A stretch of 10,290 nucleotides of DNA from Nitrospirae bacterium GWC2_57_9 (lineage in GTDB: Bacteria > Nitrospirota > UBA9217): NCBI GenBank assembly GCA_001805085.1, contig MHEA01000207.1, forward strand, positions 1,798-12,087, in the 5' to 3' direction. Under the pieces are notes generated by a model, which had not been told where the DNA came from, searched no databases, and saw nothing but the letters and a program-made list of their open reading frames with translations. The position numbers and the translations under genes were made by a program. Each line of letters begins with the position of its first letter. Positions within the stretch are counted from its first letter, which is position 1. Shown piece by piece: positions 1 to 6,060 of this stretch.

Positions 1-312
1 CGGGGAAAAACTGCCCGCCGGTGTGTGGTCGCCCCAGGCGGCAACGGGCGCTAACGTCTGGAGCGGGGAACTGAAAAGATAGACCGCGCCGGATTCGGTA
101 AAAAATAATTTACGCACTGTCCGGGCGATGACGGCGTGGGTTTCCTTGACGGTAAGGCACGATTGCAGCAATGTTCCCAATCCACGGAGTTGTTCAAGCT
201 CTCGATTGCGCTGCTCGAGATCATCCACATAGGATGAGAGTTTTTCATTGACCTCCTGCATTACTTCCACAGCGCGCCAGTCCTTCTGCGCCATTTCTTC
301 GCTTTTCATCAT
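1..312 (-). CDS. GAF-domain sensor protein, N-terminal fragment (probably a diguanylate cyclase or sensor kinase)
   Basis: The reading frame starts at a double ATG (312 and 309) behind an AGGTGG-type ribosome binding site and stays open to the window edge, giving 104 residues of an incomplete protein. Residues 10-45 form a charged helix (DWRAVEVMQEVNEKLSSYVD then DLEQRNRELEQL), likely a signalling coiled coil. From about residue 46 a GAF fold begins (LGTLLQSCLTVKETHAVIAR, then the LFFTESGAVYLFSS strand and VAAWGD). This N-terminal pattern is familiar from cytoplasmic GAF proteins that end in a GGDEF or histidine kinase domain. The output domain lies outside the window, so it is inferred only. 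There is no signal peptide or membrane segment in the visible part. The gene is separated from the next upstream gene by about 500 bp and probably has its own promoter. Confidence 0.85.
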   Translation of the reverse strand, partial: MMKSEEMAQKDWRAVEVMQEVNEKLSSYVDDLEQRNRELEQLRGLGTLLQSCLTVKETHAVIARTVRKLFFTESGAVYLFSSPLQTLAPVAAWGDHTPAGSFSP

Positions 313-808
313 CGACCACCTCGATTTTCGGTCCGCGGTGCAGCCTCGTATGCATCACGTTGAACCGGTTAATTGAAAAAGCATCTAACCTAAATTAATG
401 CGGCTAAATACGGACCATGCAGCAACTTAAGCCGGGATCTCGAGCCGCCCCTGGTAAGGTTTTTGCGTATTAGTTCATAACTCGGCTTCTCTCAGCGTTC
501 ATCTGTGGTTCCCCTTACCGTTGTTGGTCAATGCATAAACACCTGCGAACGTCCTGCCTTCGTCCCCTCAACGCATTCAGCGCCGGCAACATCCTCTGCA
601 GAACAAGTCACATCTCCACCACGCCTTTATTTCACTTTTCAGAAGCAGACAGATGCGCTCGGCCACTCTGTCGCCGAACAAGCCGCAATAGACCAGGGCG
701 GCGTGCGGTTCGTAAGGGTGCTCAACGGTGTGAGCGACAACATCTGGAGTAAGCATGGCGATGACTATCTCCTTATCTCTCTGAGCTGCCTGGGGAACGA
801 GGATCGGG
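313..808. other. 496-bp gap with no convincing gene
   Basis: The part next to position 312 is AT-rich (about 355-480) and is the likely promoter region of the GAF gene, but I could not pick a clear -35/-10 pair. A plus-strand frame is open at 505-879 and a short minus-strand frame starts near 756. Neither has a convincing ribosome binding site at a sensible distance, and neither matches a family I recognise. The plus frame also runs through the REP-like repeat at 815-840 and into the TMEM175 gene, which argues against it. The stretch may hold decayed coding DNA. Confidence 0.5.
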
Positions 809-1597
809 TTATGATTTCCGCCTTCGCGGGAATGACGGGAAAAACAGCGCTACCGGCCTCAGCGTCGGCCAGCCCTTGATGGCAAAGAACACGGCCAGGC
901 ACAGACACATACCCACGCTCAGGCCGACCGACACGAAGGAAAGCGCGAACGCGGCAAGGTACATCAGGGGCCCGTATCGGTATTGCATCGTGATCTGCCG
1001 AATCTCCCTGTCGTCCACATTCCGGGCAAGAAGCCTTCCGCTCTTTGACGCGTGATGCCACAAGCCCTTGAACGCAAATGCGCTCGCGACGTAAGTGCCG
1101 GCAAAGACCGCTCCCGCGACCCTGGCTTCGGGGTGCAGGAGGTATTCCGCCAGCAGGGCCGTCGGAAAGGGCATGAACGTTATGAACAGGAGCAACAAGC
1201 CGTTCCAGTACAGGAAAGGATGATCGGTTCTCTGGATAAAACTGAAGATCCGGTGATGGTTTACCCACTTGGCAAGGATAGTAATGAAGCTTGTCACGAA
1301 GGCAAGGTAATGAGGCCACAGTTTTATCAACGTTGTGCCGAGGCTTCCGCCCGGGCCGAGTTCACGGGGCTTCGGCACCGTGATCCCCAGGACAAGCAGC
1401 GTTATGGCAATGGCAAAAACGCCGTCGCTGAACGCCTCAATTCGCACTGTTTCGTTTCGTTCAAACAACTTAGGCATATTCATGGCACTCTCGGGTGTCA
1501 CGTCTGTGGTCCTGGCGACGATATCAGCGCCAACGCCTCGCTGCTCTCTCGCTGCGTCATCGCGTTCTTCTTGCCGATATATCCCGCTTCCCTGCAT
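809..1597 (-). CDS. TMEM175-family (DUF1211) potassium channel homologue
   Basis: This is a polytopic membrane protein of 262 residues from the chosen start. The diagnostic TMEM175 motif RIEAFSDGVFAIAITLLVLG lies at about residues 52-71 and forms the first transmembrane helix, whose FSDGVFAI segment lines the pore in this family. Further hydrophobic helices follow (around LAFVTSFITILAKW, WNGLLLLFITFMPFP, VAGAVFAGTYVASAFAF, GPLMYLAAFALSF and VGLSVGMCLCLAVFFAI), the six-helix plan of one bacterial TMEM175 unit. Bacterial members conduct potassium as tetramers in the inner membrane. The ATG at 1597 has AAGG at a good distance. An ATG at 1603 is possible, and one at 1483 (MNMPKLFERN) would start closer to where homologues usually begin. 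The last 10 or so residues (FPSFPRRRKS) come from a REP-like repeat. The gene lies just downstream of the 44-aa gene and is probably co-transcribed with it. Confidence 0.87.
   Translation of the reverse strand: MQGSGIYRQEERDDAAREQRGVGADIVARTTDVTPESAMNMPKLFERNETVRIEAFSDGVFAIAITLLVLGITVPKPRELGPGGSLGTTLIKLWPHYLAFVTSFITILAKWVNHHRIFSFIQRTDHPFLYWNGLLLLFITFMPFPTALLAEYLLHPEARVAGAVFAGTYVASAFAFKGLWHHASKSGRLLARNVDDREIRQITMQYRYGPLMYLAAFALSFVSVGLSVGMCLCLAVFFAIKGWPTLRPVALFFPSFPRRRKS
815..840. repeat. REP-like short palindromic repeat at the 3' end of the TMEM175 gene
   Basis: On the minus strand the element reads CCGTCATTCCCGCGAAGG and continues with GCGGAAATC. This closely resembles the dispersed 'GTCATTCCCGCG..GCGGGAATC' repeat common in proteobacterial genomes. 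TTCCCGCGAA and the following GCGGAA form an imperfect hairpin. The element overlaps the last codons of the channel gene and gives it the repeat-encoded tail FPSFPRRRKS. Only one copy is visible here, so the repeat status rests on recognition of the sequence. Confidence 0.65.
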
Positions 1598-1624
1598 GAT
1601 CATCCTTCATTCTTACCTTTCCTG

Positions 1625-1759
1625 TCAGCCATCTTTTTTCGAGACTGGAACTTTCGTTTCATGCGTTTTTACATAGTCCAGGTATTTCCGAATATCCTGG
1701 CTGGTCCAGTCCGCAGGCTGCTTACTTGTTTGTGATATGAATTGATCCAGGAGTTTCAT
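1625..1759 (-). CDS. Small hypothetical protein, 44 aa
   Basis: A short frame begins at an ATG with a strong GGAGGAG ribosome binding site about 7 bases upstream and ends with TGA. It encodes a soluble, hydrophilic peptide that begins MKLLDQFISQTSKQPADW, contains IRKYLDYVKTHETKVP and ends in a lysine-rich tail (SKKDG). There is no signal peptide or membrane segment, and it is probably mostly helical. It lies 40 bases after the stop of the 77-aa gene and about 27 bases before the TMEM175-type gene, so the three look like one operon. I do not recognise the family. The ribosome binding site and tight spacing are the main evidence that it is real. Confidence 0.62.
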   Translation of the reverse strand: MKLLDQFISQTSKQPADWTSQDIRKYLDYVKTHETKVPVSKKDG

Positions 1760-1799
1760 AGGATATCTCCTCCATCTGCTGTGCGGAATCATCCCGGGC

Positions 1800-2033
1800 T
1801 TATCGCAATCCGCCCTTTACCATGAACCACTCGATTATATCCGCGTCTTCCACCGCCGGTTTCATGCCAAGCGAAAACGATTCCCCGCCTGTTTTCAGTT
1901 TTCCGCTCTCCTCTGCGATGAAACCGGCAGAGGTAATGTTTCCCGCTGCCCGCATGGCCTTGTGATCCACACCGAAAAACAGGATAGGGATTACGTAATC
2001 GATCATCACATACTTGACTAGCAGATTTTGCAT
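1800..2033 (-). CDS. Small hypothetical protein, 77 aa
   Basis: I chose the ATG at 2033 because GGAGGAGGAC lies directly upstream at ideal spacing; longer in-frame starts at 2054 or 2061 lack this. The N-terminus is hydrophobic (MQNLLVKYVMIDYVIPILFF), and the rest is a soluble-looking segment with GNITSAGFIAEESGKLKTGG and a C-terminal IIEWFMVKGGLR. No known domain is recognised. The hydrophobic start could be a buried beta or helical segment rather than a true membrane helix, since it contains Lys and Asp. It is the first gene of a probable three-gene unit with the 44-aa protein and the TMEM175 homologue, and lies just downstream of the 13-bp inverted repeat at 2068-2137. Confidence 0.72.
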   Translation of the reverse strand: MQNLLVKYVMIDYVIPILFFGVDHKAMRAAGNITSAGFIAEESGKLKTGGESFSLGMKPAVEDADIIEWFMVKGGLR

Positions 2034-2067
2034 GCCGTCCTCCTCCGCGTTCATCCCGCAAGCCTTG

Positions 2068-2137
2068 CCCCGTTAGAGAAAGCCGACGAATCCAGTCGCC
2101 GGTTGATATATACCTTATAGCTTGTTCTCTAACGGGG
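2068..2137. repeat. 13-bp perfect inverted repeat with 44-bp spacer
   Basis: CCCCGTTAGAGAA at 2068-2080 is matched exactly by its reverse complement TTCTCTAACGGGG at 2125-2137. The 44-bp spacer contains a small inner stem (CGAC at 2084-2087, GTCG at 2095-2098) and an AT-rich stretch (TATATACCTTATAG). The outer end of the right arm lies one base from the stop codon of the upstream gene (stop at 2139-2141). There is no U-run after either arm and the loop is long, so it is not a standard terminator. It could be a very short MITE-like element, a regulatory RNA structure in the leader of the 77-aa gene, or a binding site pair. Confidence 0.8.
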
Positions 2138-2138
2138 T

Positions 2139-2471
2139 TTACTCCAGTAAAAGGGCATTTTGTGTCAGCTGTAAGCGATCGTTGAGAATCCTATCGCCTC
2201 TGCTCATGTACGCCATCTCGTCCTCGTGCCTGTCGGCAAGCAGCTGCGCGTTTCTGTATATATGTTTCGGCTGTTTCAAGATTATCCTGAATTGACCGGC
2301 CTCATAATTCACAGGCATGAAGACCCCCGCCTCTCGAGCATGGATATTGGCCTGAACGAACGCCCATTCACTGCCTGTTGAAAATCCTCTGTTCCGGCCG
2401 ATGGGAAAACCGGCTCCAAAACCCGCCGTAAATAAAACGATCACCAACGCAATTCGCATTATTATTTTCAT
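2139..2471 (-). CDS. Small membrane-anchored or exported protein of unknown function, 110 aa
   Basis: The start at 2471 has a strong GGGAGGG ribosome binding site 6 bases upstream; an upstream in-frame ATG at 2546 has no comparable site. Residues 1-25 (MKIIMRIALVIVLFTAGFGA and onward) form a signal peptide or single N-terminal membrane anchor without a lipobox or a clear cleavage site. The mature part is hydrophilic (GFSTGSEWAFVQANIHAREA, then NYEAGQFRIILKQPKH) and appears mainly helical towards the C-terminus (NAQLLADRHEDEMAYMSRGD). I recognise no family. It probably faces the periplasm. Its stop codon abuts the inverted repeat at 2068-2137. Confidence 0.72.
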   Translation of the reverse strand: MKIIMRIALVIVLFTAGFGAGFPIGRNRGFSTGSEWAFVQANIHAREAGVFMPVNYEAGQFRIILKQPKHIYRNAQLLADRHEDEMAYMSRGDRILNDRLQLTQNALLLE

Positions 2472-2595
2472 TTGGCCCTCCCGTTGCTTCTGCGCGCCCG
2501 GTTTGCTCTGTTCGAAAAAACACATCTGTTTCGTGATTGATGCCATCCCGGATCGTGCCGCCCGCCGGGCCGCCTTTCAACCCGCTATATTCCCG

Positions 2596-2916
2596 TCACA
2601 CTCGCGCCGCTTTTATCGCCTCCAACCCTGCAATGGATGCAATGGTATTGAACCTGATGTCCGGCTCTGCACGGAGCAGCCTCATTGCCCCGTTCAAAAC
2701 ACCGAAATGATCGGACCGCAGATGGTTCTCCAGGTCCTCTCTGGTCTTCCACTCCTCTCCGAAGAGCAAGACGCTTTCATCCTCCACATCCACATAGCAA
2801 TTGCAGCTTATGCAGCCGGGTTCGCGACGGATCGGGCCAAGTATCGCTTTTATTGTTTGAAGGACTTCCTTCCTTTTCTCAACCGGCACCGTCATCCTAA
2901 TGAAGGTTTCGATCAT
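2596..2916 (-). CDS. ABM-domain (antibiotic biosynthesis monooxygenase / YgiN-like) protein
   Basis: The protein has 106 residues, the normal length for a single dimeric alpha-beta barrel ABM domain, which covers residues 3 to about 95. Typical features are the opening strand IETFIRMTVPVEKRKEVLQT, the REPGCISCNCYVDVED segment at about 31-46, and GEEWKTREDLENHLRSDHF at about 53-71 with the conserved EEW and the His. Family members include quinol monooxygenases and many small oxidoreductase-like proteins of unknown substrate, all cytoplasmic. The CxxCxC pattern (Cys35, Cys38, Cys40) in the usual 'EPGC' region stands out. The start has AAGGAG 8 bases upstream. The gap of about 145 bases to the lmo0937-type gene suggests it may have its own promoter. 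Confidence 0.85.
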   Translation of the reverse strand: MIETFIRMTVPVEKRKEVLQTIKAILGPIRREPGCISCNCYVDVEDESVLLFGEEWKTREDLENHLRSDHFGVLNGAMRLLRAEPDIRFNTIASIAGLEAIKAARV

Positions 2917-3060
2917 GGACGATCTCCTTGAGATGTGAAGCGAGTGATGGCGCCGAGGACCTTTACTGATTCACTCACAAACCCCTTGCAAACAGCAATA
3001 ACAGCGGCTGGAGTGAATGCCCCGGAATAGATCTTCGTCCATGTCTCACGCCCCCATCGA

Positions 3061-3210
3061 CTATACTATTCTTTTGCCTTGAATGACCCGTACCAGGACG
3101 GCGACAATTGCGATCACCAGCAAAATATGAATAAACCCGCCCATCGTGTAACTGCTCACCAACCCCAGCAGCCACAGAACCAGCAATATCACGGCGATTG
3201 TCCACAACAT
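3061..3210 (-). CDS. lmo0937-family small membrane protein, 49 aa
   Basis: The frame encodes MLWTIAVILLVLWLLGLVSS, then YTMGGFIHILLVIAIVAVLV, and ends RVIQGKRIV. This matches the lmo0937-family hydrophobic peptide, which has two short membrane helices separated by a YTMGGFIH-type turn. Length and layout are those of the family. The ribosome binding site AAGGAGG lies about 6 bases before the ATG. It follows the DUF2934/OmpA gene by only 50 bases and is probably co-transcribed with it. Family members are often found next to CsbD and BON genes in stress-responsive loci, but their molecular role is not established. Confidence 0.88.
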   Translation of the reverse strand: MLWTIAVILLVLWLLGLVSSYTMGGFIHILLVIAIVAVLVRVIQGKRIV

Positions 3211-3260
3211 TTGATCCTCCTTCCGGATTGCCCGGAGACGGCGATGGAAACGCTGCCGTC

Positions 3261-3935
3261 CTATTGCACGATAACTTCAAAAAGAACCCGCATGTTGGCC
3301 TTCGCTTCCCTTGTATTGATGTCGCCCGGAGACACTTCATACAATGCCGGCTTTGTCCTGCCATATCCGATTACCGTTATTCTTTCCGGCTCAGTGCCCT
3401 TTTCGATGAGATAGTTCCTGACCGCATTTGCTCTTCCTTCGCTCAATTTTTGATTGCTGTCTTCCGTGCCTTGAGCGGAGGTGTATCCCGCCATACGGAC
3501 CTTCATTTTGGGGTTCTCTTTCAGTACCCGCACATCGTTGTCGAGCTGCATCTTTGCTTCATCGGTAAGAGTCGACTTGTTATAAGCGAAATGCGTGTCC
3601 CCGAAAGCTACCAGCTCCTCATCGGCCTTTTTGTCGAGCACAAGCATCATAACCTTCATATCAGTAAGGTTTTTTTCGGATAGTTCCATCTTCGGGCCAT
3701 GCCTGAACAGCATGATCAAAAGGATCGCCACGATGATGCATAATATTCCCACTATGGCAAAAAGAATATTCTGCATCTGTTTCCTGCGCTTCATCCCGGA
3801 TCGTTTTCCCATTTGCTTTTCGGCTTCAAGCCAATCGACAAAATCATTTCCGTCCTTAAAGCCGTGCTTCTCGTAGAGCTCATAGGCCTTGTTCGTTATT
3901 TCCTTATTTTCCTCATTCAACTCTTTCTGCTTCAT
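3261..3935 (-). CDS. DUF2934 plus inner-membrane anchor plus OmpA-like peptidoglycan-binding domain
   Basis: The protein has 224 residues. Residues 12-42 (ITNKAYELYEKHGFKDGNDF, then VDWLEAEKQM) match DUF2934. A basic stretch (KRSGMKRRKQ) then leads into a membrane helix at about 56-78, which places DUF2934 in the cytoplasm and the rest in the periplasm. The OmpA C-terminal domain spans about 105-224, with FAYNKSTLTDEAKMQLDNDV, the AGYTSAQGT loop, NQKLSEGRANAVRNYL and the VIGYGRTKP motif. In OmpA the loop usually reads GHTD, and its Asp binds diaminopimelate; here the residue is Ser153, while the partner Arg168 is kept. The protein may link the inner membrane to the cell wall. The start at 3935 has AGAGGCG 6 bases upstream and an operator-like palindrome about 33 bases upstream. 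Confidence 0.88.
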   Translation of the reverse strand: MKQKELNEENKEITNKAYELYEKHGFKDGNDFVDWLEAEKQMGKRSGMKRRKQMQNILFAIVGILCIIVAILLIMLFRHGPKMELSEKNLTDMKVMMLVLDKKADEELVAFGDTHFAYNKSTLTDEAKMQLDNDVRVLKENPKMKVRMAGYTSAQGTEDSNQKLSEGRANAVRNYLIEKGTEPERITVIGYGRTKPALYEVSPGDINTREAKANMRVLFEVIVQ

Positions 3936-3967
3936 TTTGACGCCTCTTTCTTCAATTTTAAATCGCC

Positions 3968-3982
3968 GCAGGACTGTCCTGC
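3968..3982. promoter_or_regulatory. 15-base palindrome GCAGGACTGTCCTGC upstream of the DUF2934/OmpA gene
   Basis: Two perfectly complementary 7-base arms flank a single central base. It lies 33 bases before the ATG at 3935. A second GC-rich stem lies just upstream of it (CGCCG at about 4004 and CGGCG at about 3983 on the minus strand). It could be a dimeric repressor or activator site, or a hairpin in the mRNA leader. There is no U-run after it, so a terminator is unlikely. Confidence 0.5.
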
Positions 3983-4083
3983 CGCCGTTCCTTCCGAAGG
4001 CTCCCGGCGTTGTCGATGAAAGGATAATTTATTGAGCTGCTTTACGCTGTTAGACGACCTGAAACCGTTTTCCCGACCGCTGC

Positions 4084-4374
4084 TCATTTAAACCTCGAGC
4101 TGGCGTCGTGGTAGGCGGTCTTCACCTCAGCCCATGCTTTTTCAGCGCCGGCCTTGAGGTCTTCCCACGCCTCATCGCCGGCGGTCTTCAACTCGTGCAA
4201 TTTCGTCTTTGCTTCATTCTGTTTTCGCTGCAATGCGTCGATGGCTTTGAAGTACTCAACCTTCGCGTCGGCCCTGGCATTGTCCGCCTTTGCTTTGAGC
4301 AACTCGATCTGGGCGCTCCATTCCTTCAATTGTGCATCGAGCTTTTCTTCGTATGCTTTTCTCTTACCCTTCAT
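4084..4374 (-). CDS. sll1863-family coiled-coil stress protein
   Basis: The protein has 96 residues from the ATG at 4374, chosen because GGAGG lies 5 bases upstream; a start at 4386 has no site. It is almost entirely helical and charged, with heptad-like repeats (EEKLDAQLKEWSAQIELLKA, then DARADAK-like segments) and a conserved C-terminal region GDEAWEDLKAGAEKAWAEVK ending in ASSRFK. This combination is the signature of the sll1863-type stress response proteins, small cytoplasmic coiled-coil proteins of unknown mechanism. It lies between a small lipoprotein gene and the DUF2934/OmpA gene, about 108 and 148 bases away, so it may be independently transcribed. Confidence 0.83.
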   Translation of the reverse strand: MKGKRKAYEEKLDAQLKEWSAQIELLKAKADNARADAKVEYFKAIDALQRKQNEAKTKLHELKTAGDEAWEDLKAGAEKAWAEVKTAYHDASSRFK

Positions 4375-4482
4375 AGCAACCTCCATGATTGAAACATTAT
4401 GTCACGATCAGGCTGTTTCTTTCTTTCAACAACAACCCGAAGCCGCCCCCAGGTTATTATCACGAATCTGATAAACTCCCGG

Positions 4483-4614
4483 TTACGGATGCCGAGGCAT
4501 GTGCTTTGGTCCCGGCATGTGCCCCGGTTTCGGTCCACCTGGAAAAACCGGAAAGCATGATGCAAGTAATGAGACACCTATCAGCAATACCATTACTATC
4601 CATATTTTTTTCAT
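4483..4614 (-). CDS. Small Pro/His-rich lipoprotein, 43 aa
   Basis: The frame begins MKKIWIVMVLLIGVSLLASC, a textbook lipoprotein signal peptide with lipobox LLASC and the lipid-modified Cys at residue 20. The mature part is only 24 residues (FPVFPGGPKPGHMPGPKHMP, then RHP after the Cys), rich in Pro, Gly and His with a repeated P-x-H-M-P unit. A GGAG ribosome binding site lies 7 bases before the ATG. It is too short to fold as a domain and would be a lipid-tethered peptide. His and Met could bind metal such as copper or nickel, but that is speculation. It sits between the two-TM protein gene and the sll1863-type gene. Confidence 0.75.
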   Translation of the reverse strand: MKKIWIVMVLLIGVSLLASCFPVFPGGPKPGHMPGPKHMPRHP

Positions 4615-4726
4615 GATGTAACTCCTCTGGTACAGTCGATTCTTTTACCTGAAGGTCCATTTCTTACAGAGAATAATGGGACTGGGTGTCTCCTGCAACC
4701 CAAGTAGTTCAATTGTTCATTTGCGA

Positions 4727-4948
4727 TCAGGCCTTTTTCCTTCCCGTGATCAGCAGCAAGATGCCGCCTACGAGCGCAAGAGCGCCCGCAATCGGGGGCA
4801 GCGGAAGCGTTCTCGTTTTCTCAGCCGTCAAGTGCACCGGACCGAGATCCACGACCTTTTCTCTGGTCGTGTAGGTAATGCCCTGATAGGCAAAGGCTAC
4901 GATCCCTACAACAATGAGGATGATGCCTAACAACGTGTATGTTTTCAT
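4727..4948 (-). CDS. Conserved two-TM membrane protein, 73 aa
   Basis: The start at 4948 follows GGGGAGGCAGGGA; the alternative at 4969 has no comparable site. Two membrane helices (MKTYTLLGIILIVVGIVAFA at 1-20 and ALALVGGILLLITG at about 56-69) flank a short loop, YQGITYTTREKVVDLGPVHL, followed by TAEKTRTLPLPPIAG. I recognise this loop pattern (ITYTTREKVVDLGP and TxPLPP) as a widespread conserved small membrane protein of unknown function. The loop is probably periplasmic, with the C-terminal GRKKA in the cytoplasm. It begins 41 bases after the BON gene stop and is likely part of the same transcript. Confidence 0.8.
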   Translation of the reverse strand: MKTYTLLGIILIVVGIVAFAYQGITYTTREKVVDLGPVHLTAEKTRTLPLPPIAGALALVGGILLLITGRKKA

Positions 4949-4989
4949 TCCCTGCCTCCCCAGATTCATTTATGCGGATTTTAATTCAG

Positions 4990-5754
4990 CTAGTCGATGG
5001 TCATCCGGTTCTTTACGCTCTTCACACCGTTTATGTCGGTAACGAGTTTGCTCACCAGGTCCTTTTCGGCTGCATTCCTGGCCTTGCCGCCTACCGTGAC
5101 CACGCCGAGCTTCGTTGCGACAGCGGTGTTGAGGGCGCTGGTCGAACGATGGAGCAGCAGCGCCATCTTGACCTGGGCGCTGATGGAAGCATCATCGATC
5201 TTTTCACCCGTTGTTCGGCGTGAATTTTTCGAGGTCTTTGACAGGGTCATCTCATTTTTGACGTCTTTGACCCCTTCGACATCCCTGGCGTATTCGGTCG
5301 TCAGTTCCTTCTGCGCCTGGCTTTCGGCCTGGCCCCGCAGAGTCACGATGCCGTCCTTGACGTCAATCTCTGTCTTTCCGGCGCTCACGCTCCGGTGGAA
5401 CAAAAGCGTGACTTTCACTTTGTCCTTGAGCCATGCATCCGAGTTTGCAGTGGGTGGCGCGCCTCTCAGTTCCAGCCTGTTGTCAACGCTTTTGACACCG
5501 GGCAGACCCGCCATGGTCTCCTCGGCCAAAGTTTTGTGGTATTCATGCGAGACGACCCCCGTCAAGGTTACGGCGCCGTCCCTGGACTCTATCTTAATAT
5601 CATCTTCCTTGAGGAAGGTCTTGAACACATATGACTTTCTGGCAGATGTTTCGATGCGGTCATCCATCTTGGAAGCGTGCACAGGCACGCTGATCATCAA
5701 CAGAGCGACCGCGGCAACCAGCAGAGCTGTCAAATATAGTGCTTTCACTTTCAT
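4990..5754 (-). CDS. Periplasmic triple-BON-domain protein (OsmY-like)
   Basis: This 254-residue protein has a Sec signal peptide at 1-27 (hydrophobic core LTALLVAAVALLMISVPVHA) and three BON domains at about 30-97, 105-171 and 185-254. Each contains the characteristic turn motif (DGAVTLTGVV, DGIVTLRGQA, LGVVTVGGKA) and a terminal GVKSV/GVKDV segment followed by N-x-[LM]. BON domains bind phospholipid or envelope surfaces; E. coli OsmY has two and is induced by osmotic and stationary-phase stress. This version has three, with domains 2 and 3 sharing the VK-hydrophobic-LLFHRS/LLLHRS helix, so they are likely an internal duplication. The ribosome binding site AAGGAGA lies about 9 bases before the ATG. 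Confidence 0.92.
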   Translation of the reverse strand: MKVKALYLTALLVAAVALLMISVPVHASKMDDRIETSARKSYVFKTFLKEDDIKIESRDGAVTLTGVVSHEYHKTLAEETMAGLPGVKSVDNRLELRGAPPTANSDAWLKDKVKVTLLFHRSVSAGKTEIDVKDGIVTLRGQAESQAQKELTTEYARDVEGVKDVKNEMTLSKTSKNSRRTTGEKIDDASISAQVKMALLLHRSTSALNTAVATKLGVVTVGGKARNAAEKDLVSKLVTDINGVKSVKNRMTID

Positions 5755-5822
5755 AATACGTTCTCCTTTTATCGATCATTATTGTTTCTTTTTGCTGGCC
5801 CGCCGTTCGAGATAGGGACAGG

Positions 5823-5942
5823 TTAAGTTTTCATAATATGCTTGCCTGCTGCGCGATCCTTTACCGGACCTTTTCCGCCGGGCGCCTTTGCAGCACGCCT
5901 TTTAGCCGCCGTCATCCTGCCGCCCCTGCTTTTTTTTGACAT
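5823..5942 (-). CDS. Very small basic protein, 39 aa
   Basis: The frame starts behind a very strong GAGGAGG ribosome binding site and ends with TAA. The peptide (MSKKSRGGRMTAAKRRAAKA, then PGGKGPVKDRAAGKHIMKT) is about one third Lys and Arg, has no hydrophobic segment and is probably disordered. It might bind nucleic acid or act as a ribosome- or stress-associated peptide, but I do not recognise a family. It lies 68 bases upstream of the BON gene, so it may lead that transcript. Confidence 0.62.
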   Translation of the reverse strand: MSKKSRGGRMTAAKRRAAKAPGGKGPVKDRAAGKHIMKT

Positions 5943-6060
5943 TTTTAACACCTCCTCAAACTACCGGTATCCCGTTGACAGCGATTTTTATCTCTCTGCA
6001 CCATCGATGCTTAAAAAGAAACCTTAGCTCCAAGGACACTCCGCGATGCTGCGCAGTCCT

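Noticed and set aside
505..879. 124-codon plus-strand gene
   Set aside because: There is no ribosome binding site and no recognisable family; it reads through a REP-like repeat and overlaps the end of the well-supported TMEM175 gene.
1052..1735. 227-codon plus-strand gene
   Set aside because: It is antisense to the TMEM175 homologue, whose motifs are clear, and its own sequence has no domain character.
2068..2137. Integron attC-like recombination site, because of the GTTAGAG / CTCTAAC arms
   Set aside because: The core sites are in the wrong order (GTT first, AAC last), and no integrase or cassette pattern is present.
4997..5815. 272-codon plus-strand gene
   Set aside because: It is an antisense shadow of the triple-BON gene; serine/threonine-rich hydrophobic composition is typical of such shadows.
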